From Amoebidium appalachense (Eukaryota > Ichthyosporea): a DNA stretch of 64,000 nucleotides. Made by a program: the position numbers and the translations under genes. Shown here one piece after another: positions 50,545-59,484 of the stretch. The notes below the pieces were generated by a model, which was given only the letters and a program-made list of their open reading frames with translations, searched no databases and had not been told where the DNA came from. Location of the stretch: NCBI GenBank assembly GCA_963693365.1, contig CAVNZM010000004.1:3286001-3350000 (forward strand), given 5' to 3'. Numbering within the stretch: the first letter of the stretch is position 1; every line of letters starts with the position of its first letter.

Positions 50545-50840
50545 AGAAACGAATTGCCGGGTTGCCGGGTTGCCGGGTTGTAAGTAGCAATCCACCCTGG
50601 GAGTATTTTAACCATTTTTATTTTTTTCAAATCGTAAGATACAACCCTTCAACCTTTCAACCCAACAGTAAAACCATCAACACAAGCAAAAACTTATAGT
50701 AAAATGTCAATTCAAACCGTGTTTGGGTTGTTAGGTTGTAAGATACCCGCGGCCAAGCTAGTTGAATCAAGATAAAATTGTATGGTCAAAGATGTATTTG
50801 GGTTGCTAGAACGTGTTTGGGTTGCTAGGTTGTCAGATCC
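50545..50840. repeat. GGGTTG/CAACCC iteron cluster B
   Basis: About eleven copies of (G)GGTTG or its complement in about 290 bp: three tandem GCCGGGTTG units at 50556-50582, CAACCC/CAACC/CAACCC at about 50643-50665, and TTTGGGTTG(N)TAGGTTGT double motifs near 50718-50740, 50788 and 50815-50840. The last copies reach into the helicase B stop region. The interval between is AT-rich. It occupies the same position as cluster A in cassette A. Confidence 0.8.
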
Positions 50841-51546
50841 CCGAGGCACCTTGCTCCATAGCCTGACAGACATCTTTTGACAGACCCACCCGTTCAAAGG
50901 ACACGATATAGCAATACCGTGTCGCTGAATTGACCTTCGTTCCCACTGGTTTTCCCAGAATGGCACGAAGCGCACTACCAAACAGCTTTTGGCTTGGCCT
51001 CTGACTGCGCCCTGTAGCGTTCCGCTCATGCCACAAACGAAAGTAGTCGAACAATTCGCTGCTGGTGAAGCGTTGGCCATCAACTGGTCGGGGCCACTCC
51101 TCGCATCCATTGTCACCCGTCACAAGGTCGCGCAGAAATTGCAGTTCGTCTGGGCGCCCAAGATCTGTCAACCGTGAACGAAGCTCGGTAGTTGGGGGGG
51201 TTGGCATCCGCTGGGGGACATCCGCTTCAGCCATCAGTTCGTCCAAAATCGCCTGGAGAACAGATGGATTGGAGTGTCGTTCCTTGAATTCGGCGAAGTA
51301 TGCAAACTGCCCCTTTCTATCTGCTGAAGACTCAAAACAGGCCCATCGTCGGTCTCCCTCCTCTAGGTTTAGCGGGTGCGACTCGTTGCTGAGAATCACA
51401 TAGCGCTCGCAACTCTCCACGGTAATGATGCCACAGCCCTTCTTTTCCATGAGGCCCGTGGTTTCCGTAACACGGGCCTTCATTTGGTTGATGATGTCAA
51501 CATTGCCATGCCAAAACACCTCGTCACACACAATAAGCAGGCGGTT
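50833..51546 (-). CDS. SF3 / D5-like helicase B, C-terminal part (N-terminus in a gap)
   Basis: The visible 237 residues begin at the gap with NRLLIVCDEV (Walker B) and continue with ETTGLMEKKGCG, SCERYVILSNESHPL (sensor), EEGDRRWACFES (arginine-finger region) and a C-terminal winged-helix-like segment (FTSSELFDYFRLWHERNA). Block for block this matches helicase A (LLVLVDEV, CERYVFMSNED, ASDRRSACFEV), but identity is low, so the two are old paralogues rather than a recent duplication. Walker A must lie in the 500-N gap or beyond. Confidence 0.85.
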   Translation of the reverse strand, partial: NRLLIVCDEVFWHGNVDIINQMKARVTETTGLMEKKGCGIITVESCERYVILSNESHPLNLEEGDRRWACFESSADRKGQFAYFAEFKERHSNPSVLQAILDELMAEADVPQRMPTPPTTELRSRLTDLGRPDELQFLRDLVTGDNGCEEWPRPVDGQRFTSSELFDYFRLWHERNATGRSQRPSQKLFGSALRAILGKPVGTKVNSATRYCYIVSFERVGLSKDVCQAMEQGASGI

Positions 51547-52046
51547 NNNNNNNNNNNNNNNNNNNNNNNNNNNNNNNNNNNNNNNNNNNNNNNNNNNNNN
51601 NNNNNNNNNNNNNNNNNNNNNNNNNNNNNNNNNNNNNNNNNNNNNNNNNNNNNNNNNNNNNNNNNNNNNNNNNNNNNNNNNNNNNNNNNNNNNNNNNNNN
51701 NNNNNNNNNNNNNNNNNNNNNNNNNNNNNNNNNNNNNNNNNNNNNNNNNNNNNNNNNNNNNNNNNNNNNNNNNNNNNNNNNNNNNNNNNNNNNNNNNNNN
51801 NNNNNNNNNNNNNNNNNNNNNNNNNNNNNNNNNNNNNNNNNNNNNNNNNNNNNNNNNNNNNNNNNNNNNNNNNNNNNNNNNNNNNNNNNNNNNNNNNNNN
51901 NNNNNNNNNNNNNNNNNNNNNNNNNNNNNNNNNNNNNNNNNNNNNNNNNNNNNNNNNNNNNNNNNNNNNNNNNNNNNNNNNNNNNNNNNNNNNNNNNNNN
52001 NNNNNNNNNNNNNNNNNNNNNNNNNNNNNNNNNNNNNNNNNNNNNN
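51547..52046. other. Assembly gap of 500 N
   Basis: Exactly 500 N, a conventional placeholder length. It removes the N-terminal half of helicase B and its promoter. Confidence 0.99.
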
Positions 52047-52149
52047 GGGGAGTATTATTATAGCCGACATCAGGCATCAGAGATTGTTGTGTTTCTAAAC
52101 CAATAATGCTCAGATTTTCATAGGTTTGACCATTAGAGATCTCAATTGG

Positions 52150-52655
52150 GAAGTCCCGTAATGGGTCTTCCGGGGGGGGATAGGTATTTCGGGGGGGACT
52201 AAGTATTATAGGTAAACTGGTTTCCGGGGGGGATAGGTATTTCGGGGGGGACTAGGTATTATAGAGAATGTCGTGTTCGGGGGGTAATAGGTATTTCGGG
52301 GGGGACTAGGTATTATAGGTAATCTGGTTTCCGGGGGGGGATAGGTATTTCGGGGGAGACTGGGTATTATAGGTAAACTGGTTTCCGGGGGGGGATAGGT
52401 ATTTCGGGGGGGACTAGGTATTATGGGTCGTATCGATTTTCAGCTAAATACTAGGTTCTTCGGGGGGGGGGATAGGTATTTCGGAGGGAGCTAGGTATTA
52501 TAGGTAATGGTTAGGTATTTTCCGGGGGGGATAGGTATTATAGTGAAAATCGCTTTCGGGGGGGGTTAGGTATTGTCCGGGGGGGGTTAGGTATTATGGG
52601 TCGTATCGATTTTCAGCTAAATACTAGGTTCTTCGGGGGGGGGGGATAGGTATTA
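52150..52655. repeat. G-rich GGGGGGGATAGGTATTTCGG array
   Basis: About ten irregular units of GGGGGG(G)-ATAGGTAT(T)-TCGGGGGGGACTAGGTATTATAG with interspersed TAATCTGGTTTCC spacers. G-runs of 6-10 recur every 15-45 bases, so G-quadruplex formation is plausible. A longer TATGGGTCGTATCGATTTTC + AGCTAAATACTAGGTTC block is duplicated at about 52422 and 52597. Confidence 0.85.
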
Positions 52656-52957
52656 TAATGAAGATGACAGTCTGTGGTCTGAAGTTCCAGAAGCCGACAC
52701 TGCACCTCGAGTTTCAGGCGCTCCTCCCGGATCAGAGCAGCCTGCTCGCGCATCATCATGATATCCGTGTACTGAGCAGATTCGGCGATGCGCGCCTCCT
52801 TGTACAGACTCAGAGCAGTTTCCATCTCGGCCTGGTTGGTCATGAACTGGGTGATGTCTCCGAGCTTCAGTCTCTTGGGCTCCCTCTCGGGTGTCCCGTC
52901 GGCATCCATTTCTGCTCGCACACTGTCACGCATGAAAGCGTTGGGTCCTGTTTCCAT
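52613..52957 (-). CDS. Coiled-coil protein with NLS-like motif, 114 residues
   Basis: Start ATG 52957 (METGPNAFMRDSVRAEMDAD), 40 bases after the TATA box. A basic EREPKRLKLGD motif precedes a long helix (MTNQAEMETALSLYKEARIA, MREQAALIREERLKLEVQCR). The last 15 residues (NTYPPPPKNLVFS) are read from the G-rich array and may be a recent extension. Upstream open frame is repeat translation and was excluded. Same group as the 36011 and 47986 proteins. Confidence 0.65.
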   Translation of the reverse strand: METGPNAFMRDSVRAEMDADGTPEREPKRLKLGDITQFMTNQAEMETALSLYKEARIAESAQYTDIMMMREQAALIREERLKLEVQCRLLELQTTDCHLHYNTYPPPPKNLVFS

Positions 52958-52996
52958 GGTTTGCGAGACTGAGGGGTTGGGTTGTGTGTTGGGCTC

Positions 52997-53003
52997 TTTT
53001 ATA
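52997..53003 (-). promoter_or_regulatory. TATA box for the 52613-52957 gene
   Basis: TATAAAA on the minus strand in GGTATAAAAGAGCCC, 40 bases before the ATG. Confidence 0.75.
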
Positions 53004-53040
53004 CCTTCGGTCGCGGCACCGGAACGAACTGATCTTTTCA

Positions 53041-53215
53041 GGGGAGCGCGCGGGGCCTGGGGAGCGTGGGGGGCTGGGAGGGGCTGGGGGTGGCTGGGGG
53101 TGCCTCGTCTGCCTCGCATGCCTCGCATGCCTCGCGCGCAGAACGTGTTCGTGCTTCCTCTATTGTTCCTCGTGTGCCCCCCACAGCCACCCCCAGCCAC
53201 CCAGGGCCCGGTGGG
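53041..53215. repeat. TGCCTCGC hairpin module 1
   Basis: A G-rich arm (GGGCTGGGGGTGGCTGGGGG) is followed by several TGCCTCGC(A/G) units, a GTGTTCGTGCTTCCTCTATT + GTTCCTCGTG segment and a complementary C-rich arm (CCACAGCCACCCCCAGCCAC). The arms can pair into a long stem with the TGCCTCGC repeats in the loop. Found again at 54290-54440 and, incomplete, at 54960-55118. Confidence 0.75.
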
Positions 53216-53269
53216 GGGGGGGGATTCTCCTCGTTTGATTTGAGTGGTCGTGTCATTTTATTGCATATT

Positions 53270-54238
53270 ATGGAAATGCATGGCGCAGACCTCGCATACA
53301 CAAAAGTTGTTCAAAAGTACTCGCGTGCGGATGGTCAGAGGGACTTTGCGGGTCTTGTGCGCTGGACCCCACCACCCCTCCGAAAAGGATCACCAACTAC
53401 GCAAAGCAGAGTCGGCCTGAAGGCGGCAGACGTCTACCTCGCCAAACACCGCTTCAGGGCTTCCCGTTACCGCGAGGGGGGTACACCCCGTCCCAGTGTC
53501 TATGACTGTTTGCGCACCAGGGAGGGTAGAGCAAGCCTGCTCAAGGCACAGGCCAGAAATCAAGGCCGTCACATCCAAAATGCAGCCTCCATAAACTTTG
53601 GCGTGCCTGGTCAGTTCAAGCCTGCTGTTGTCAAGCAGCTCTACTCCACCTACTGTCTCAAGGGACGCGTCCTCGACCCATGCATGGGGTGGGGCAACCG
53701 TCTGCTGGCAGCCCTGGCCAGCCCACACGTCACACACTACTACGGTGTCGACAGCAACGTCGACATGGCAGGTGCCTACCGGGATCTGCTGGCAGCATAC
53801 AACACCGCAGGCAAGCGCGGGGCACAAGCGCTCCACGTGGATACAAAGTGGGCCCCGTTCGAGGCCGCGGCCGTGCACGGCAAGTTCGACTGCGCCTTCA
53901 CGAGTCCACCATACTACAAAATAGAGTGCTACGCAAACATGCCAGCCTACTGTGACTACGAAGACTGGTGGGCCAGGTTCTACATCCCCATGCTTGAAAA
54001 GGTCGTGGCGCACATGGACGCGGATGGCTTTGTCCTCATCAACATACGCCAGAGCATCACCGAAAGGAGGATGTGCAGGCACATGGCAGGCCTGGGCTGG
54101 CCCCTGTACACCAAACACCGCATGCCCATAGCCGTCCGGCCCGGCTCAGGGGTTGCTGGTAGGCTGGACTACGAGCCCATCTACGTGTTCAGGAGAAAGG
54201 GTGCCGTGTCAACTCCAGGCCGCCACACGACCAAATAA
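53270..54238 (+). CDS. DNA methyltransferase, TSPPY type (N4-cytosine/N6-adenine)
   Basis: 322 residues from ATG 53270; the upstream frame is repeat-derived. Motif I for S-adenosylmethionine binding is RVLDPCMGWGNRLLAAL (residues 133-149), the following acidic strand is YYGVDSNV (157-164), and the catalytic motif IV is FTSPPYYKIE (210-219). The TSPPY form points to an exocyclic-amine DNA methyltransferase acting on adenine N6 or cytosine N4. The N-terminal 120 residues (KAADVYLAKHRFRASRY...) may recognise the target. No restriction enzyme is adjacent in the classical sense, but PD-(D/E)XK-like proteins follow downstream. The stop TAA (54236) overlaps AATAAA (54234-54239). Confidence 0.85.
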   Translation: MEMHGADLAYTKVVQKYSRADGQRDFAGLVRWTPPPLRKGSPTTQSRVGLKAADVYLAKHRFRASRYREGGTPRPSVYDCLRTREGRASLLKAQARNQGRHIQNAASINFGVPGQFKPAVVKQLYSTYCLKGRVLDPCMGWGNRLLAALASPHVTHYYGVDSNVDMAGAYRDLLAAYNTAGKRGAQALHVDTKWAPFEAAAVHGKFDCAFTSPPYYKIECYANMPAYCDYEDWWARFYIPMLEKVVAHMDADGFVLINIRQSITERRMCRHMAGLGWPLYTKHRMPIAVRPGSGVAGRLDYEPIYVFRRKGAVSTPGRHTTK

Positions 54239-54289
54239 AGTCGTGATCTCAAGAGAAAAGCCGCCCTGCGAGGCGCTGGGGCGGCTGGC

Positions 54290-54440
54290 GGGTACCTTGT
54301 GTGGTGTGTGCGTGTGCCCGTGTGCCTCGCACGCCTCGCCTGCCTCGCCTGCCTCGCGCCGGGTGTGTTCGTGCTTCCTTTATTGTTCCTCGTGTGCCCC
54401 CCACAGCCCCCCACAGCCACCCCCAGCCACCCGCGCCCCG
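54290..54440. repeat. TGCCTCGC hairpin module 2
   Basis: Same organisation as module 1: GCCTCGC units, the GTGTTCGTGCTTCCTTTATT + GTTCCTCGTG segment and the C-rich arm with CCACAGCCACCCCCAGCCAC. On the minus strand TTTATT at 54377-54382 is AATAAA, so the module may supply the polyadenylation signal of the 54457-54870 gene. Confidence 0.75.
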
Positions 54441-54456
54441 GGGAGGTGTCACGCCA

Positions 54457-54870
54457 TCAACGCCCGGACTTCCGAGCCTCTGGCGCAGCGGCGGGTGCCG
54501 TGTGCACGGGTGGGGGGGCACTGTGGGGCCCAACCGGAAACAGCCCGTACAGGATGTCCTCCTCGCACGTCACCATGATCTCGTGCTTGTCCATGATCCT
54601 CATGGCGTGCGCGATGGTTTCGGCGGGCACGGGCGGGCCGTGGTTGAACAGGTGCACGCGCATCTCCTTGTCGGGGTGGAAGTGGTGGTTCGCCAGCACG
54701 TTCGCCATGGCGGTCTTCCAGTCGGCCAGCTGCTCGACCTGGACGATCTGGTGGTCCGTCAGCACGTCGATGCGCCCGACCTTGGTGAGCGTGTCCTCGA
54801 CGCCTTCCAGCCGGTCAGCCAGCTCGTATACGACCATGTTCCGTGCGAACTCAAGCTCGGTGTCCGTCAT
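54457..54870 (-). CDS. PD-(D/E)XK-like protein, copy 1
   Basis: 137 residues from ATG 54870 (MTDTELEFARNMVVYELADR). The core GRIDVLTDHQIVQVEQLADW + KTAMANVLANHHFHPDKEMR shows the order typical of a PD-(D/E)XK nuclease-like fold: an acidic helix (YELADRLEG), Asp in the first strand (RIDVLT), the second-strand (E/Q)-x-E/R position, then a Trp and the 'A-NVLA-H-P' helix. Here the second-strand acid is Gln (IVQVEQ), so catalysis is doubtful. The C-terminal tail is Pro/Ala-rich. It is a paralogue of the plus-strand protein at 55111, transcribed divergently from it. Confidence 0.6.
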   Translation of the reverse strand: MTDTELEFARNMVVYELADRLEGVEDTLTKVGRIDVLTDHQIVQVEQLADWKTAMANVLANHHFHPDKEMRVHLFNHGPPVPAETIAHAMRIMDKHEIMVTCEEDILYGLFPVGPHSAPPPVHTAPAAAPEARKSGR

Positions 54871-54959
54871 CACATACCGCACACATAAAATTCGCGTGCC
54901 GCCCCAACCGGGTTACCCATTGACAATCACACATCGCACTTTCGACCTTGTGTGTGCGC

Positions 54960-55118
54960 CCGACAATGTTGCGGCGCGTGGGGGGCTGGGGGTGGCTGGG
55001 CGGGGCTGGGGGTGGCTGGGGGCGCGGGTGCCTCGCGTGCCTCGCGTGCCTCGCGTGCCTCGCATGCCTTGCGCGCGGGGTGGGTGTGTGGTTCCTTTAT
55101 TGGTCCTTGTGTGTACGA
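54960..55118. repeat. TGCCTCGC hairpin module 3 (incomplete)
   Basis: The G-rich arm and four to five TGCCTCGCG units are present, and the GGTTCCTTTATTGGTCCTTG segment follows, but the C-rich arm is missing and coding sequence of the next gene begins instead. The module appears to have replaced the 5' end of that gene. Confidence 0.7.
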
Positions 55119-55455
55119 CGAGGCGTTCGTGCGCGAGAGGCTGGCCAAGGCCGAGGACGGGGTGTGCGGGGTGCCCACGCGGGCCGGGCGGATCGACGTG
55201 CTGACGAGCACACACGTCATCGAGGTGCGGCGTGTGGGCGACTGGATAGAGGCGATCGGAAACGTGCTCGCATACAGCCACTACTACCCCGACCGCCAAC
55301 CGCGGATCCACCTGTTCGACTATGCGCCGGCAGACGTGTACAGGATTGCCGTGCAAACCATCACGTCGCTGAACATCACGCTTACAACCGAAGAGGACAC
55401 GTTGCAGTTGATTTGGGGGGACGACGCGAGCAAAGACGTAAAAGACGAAAAATAA
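55111..55455 (+). pseudogene. PD-(D/E)XK-like protein, copy 2 (no usable start codon)
   Basis: From about 55111 the frame reads VYDEAFVRERLAKAEDG, RAGRIDVLTSTHVIEVRRVG, DWIEAIGNVLAYSHYYPDRQ and PRIHLFDYAP, ending DASKDVKDEK. It aligns along its whole length with copy 1 and keeps the Asp (RIDVLT) and Glu (IEVRR) expected of a PD-(D/E)XK core, with Arg for the usual Lys. No ATG precedes the core in frame; upstream is hairpin module 3. So either the N-terminus was lost by recombination or an upstream exon or non-ATG start is used. The stop TAA (55453) overlaps AATAAA twice (55451-55460). Confidence 0.55.
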
Positions 55456-55647
55456 ATAAAGAAGCTATGGGCAAAAAGTCAAAGCAGCGCAGAGTTGGCC
55501 AATGAACGGTCAAAGCTAGCGCGAAGTAGTGAATATTCAACGAAGCTAGCGCAGAGTTCACGTTGGCCAATAAACGGTCAAAGCAGCGCAGAGTTGGCCA
55601 ATAAACGGTCAACCAAACACGAACCCTCGGTCAATATCCGGTCAACC
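55456..55647. repeat. GTTGGCCAATNAACGGTCAA repeats
   Basis: Three GTTGGCCAAT(G/A)AACGGTCAA units with AGC(T)AGCGC(A)GAGT spacers lie at 55495-55612. No gene is supported. Confidence 0.7.
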
Positions 55648-55872
55648 CGAACTCGTGTTTGGCGCAAATCTAGTGAACCCAAAACGAACATCGCGCGAAC
55701 CCCTGCCAATATCCGGTCAACCCGAACTCGTGTTTGGCGCAAATCTAGTGAACCCAAAACGAACATCGCGCGAACCCCTGCCAATATCCGGTCAACCCGA
55801 ACTCGTGTTTGGCGCAAATCTAGTGAACCCAAAACGAACATCGCGCGAACCCCTGCCAATATCCGGTCAACC
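55648..55872. repeat. Three perfect 75-bp repeats
   Basis: CGAACTCGTGTTTGGCGCAA begins units at 55648, 55723 and 55798. The 75-bp length keeps the frame open (25-residue repeats), but there is no sign that it is a gene. Each unit ends in CAATATCCGGTCAACC. Confidence 0.9.
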
Positions 55873-55986
55873 AACACGAACCCTCAGTCAATATCGTTCG
55901 ATCCACGGAGCATCCATTTCAATATTGGTCGAATCACGGAGACCACCTTTGAATAATGCTTGAATCGTATTCACCCGCTATTCAAT

Positions 55987-56142
55987 CTGATTGGTCGAAA
56001 CATTAAATCTGATTGTACGAAACCGGTTCAATCTGATTGGTCGAAACATTAAATCTGATTGCACGAAACCGGTTCAATCTGATTGGTCGAAACATTAAAT
56101 CTGATTGCACGAAACCGGTTCAATCTGATTGGTCGAAACCGT
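55987..56142. promoter_or_regulatory. CCAAT-box array with 46-bp period
   Basis: CTGATTGGTCGAAAC occurs at 55987, 56033, 56079 and 56125, with a second half-motif ATCTGATTG(T/C)ACGAAACC between copies. It is the most regular of the island's CCAAT clusters, but no gene starts immediately beside it. Confidence 0.75.
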
Positions 56143-56340
56143 TTATTGACAGGAGTCCCAATTGTTGGGGATGACCGGCTGGCTACCACCCCAGCACGTG
56201 CTTCTCCAGGAAGCGCACGAGGTACACCTTGACCGGGTGCAGGCAAAGACGTAAAAGATGAAAAATAAATAGAGAAGCCACGGGCAAGAGGGTGGGAAGC
56301 CCCCCTCCCCAAAAAACAAAACAAAGAGCGCACGGTCATA
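56143..56340 (+). pseudogene. Duplicated 3' end of the PD-(D/E)XK-like gene
   Basis: GCAAAGACGTAAAAGATGAA + AAATAAATAGAGAAGCCA at about 56241-56278 repeats 55431-55472 (GCAAAGACGTAAAAGACGAA...), i.e. the codons for the KDVKDEK terminus and the overlapping stop/AATAAA. The sequence before it is unrelated to that gene. Confidence 0.65.
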
Positions 56341-58370
<2,030 letters not shown>

Positions 58371-58374
58371 ACAC

Positions 58375-58530
58375 GGTGATAGCGCTCAAGCGCACTGTGA
58401 TAGCGCTCATGACCCTACTCTCAAACAATACATGTGCAAGCGCACCGTGATAGCGCTCATGCCCCTACTCTCAAACAACACATGTGCAAGCCCACGGTGA
58501 TAGCGCTCATGACCCTACTCTCAAACAACA
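58375..58530. repeat. 50-bp repeat array, left (direct) copy
   Basis: Three units of (G)GTGATAGCGCTCATGACCCT + ACTCTCAAACAACACATGTG + CAAGCGCAC at 58397, 58447 and 58497. They are the core of the large satellite without its poly-C. The same unit recurs inverted at 61681-61930. Confidence 0.9.
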
Positions 58531-58539
58531 CATGTGCAC

Positions 58540-59440
58540 ACACAAAGGCATTCGGGAACACACATGCACACTTTGCATCCCCCTCCCCCCCACACACAAA
58601 GGCATTCGGAAACACACATGCACACTTTGCATCCCCCCTCCCCCCCCCTCCCCCCACACACACACAAAGGCATTCGGGAACACACATGCACACTTTGCAT
58701 CCCCCCTCCCCCCCCCCTCCCCCCCCCCCCCCCCCCCCCCAATCCCCCTCCCCCCACACACACACAAAGGCATTCGGGAATACACATGCACACTTTGCAT
58801 CCCCCCTCCCCCCCCCCCCCCCCCCCACAATCCCCCCTCCCCCCACACACACACAAAGGCATTCGGGAACACACATGCACACTTTGCATCCCCCCTCCCC
58901 CCCCCCCCCCCCCACAATCCCCCTCCCCCCACACACACACAAAGGCATTCGGGAACACACATGCACACTTTGCATCCCCCCTCCCCCCCCCTCCCCCCTC
59001 CCCCCCCCCCCCACAATCCCCCCTCCCCCCACACACACACAAAGGCATTCGGGAACACACATGCACACTTTGCATCCCCCCTCCCCCCCCCCCCCCCCCC
59101 ACAATCCCCCTCCCCCCACACACACACAAAGGCATTCGGGAACACACATGCACACTTTGCATCCCCCCCTCCCCCCCCCCCCCCACAATCCCCCTCCCCC
59201 CACACACACACAAAGGCATTCGGGAACACACATGCACACTTTGCATCCCCCCCTCCCCCCCCCCCCCCACAATCCCCCTCCCCCCCCACACACACAAAGG
59301 CATTCGGGAACACACATGCACACTTTGCATCCCCCCTCCCCCCCCCCCCCCCCCCCCCACCAATCCCCCCTCCCCCCACACACACACAAAGGCATTCGGG
59401 AACACACATGCACACTTTGCATCCCCCCACCCCACCCCCT
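58540..59440. repeat. Minisatellite: AAAGGCATTCGGGAACACAC with C-rich spacers
   Basis: Eleven copies of CACACACAAAGGCATTCGGG + AACACACATGCACACTTTGC + ATCCCCC separated by C-rich spacers of variable length. The 300-residue open frames across it on both strands are translations of the repeat. Confidence 0.95.
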
Positions 59441-59484
59441 TCGTGAGAATGCACTGAGTTTCACTTAATAAAATAAGTTGAATT

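Noticed and set aside
53066-53269. Longer N-terminus for the methyltransferase
   Set aside because: The upstream frame is read from the TGCCTCGC hairpin module and lacks an ATG.
55495-55963. Repeat protein with 25-residue units (NIRSTRTRVWRKSSEPKTN...)
   Set aside because: The 75-bp unit happens to be a multiple of three; composition and flanks are intergenic and two frames are open.
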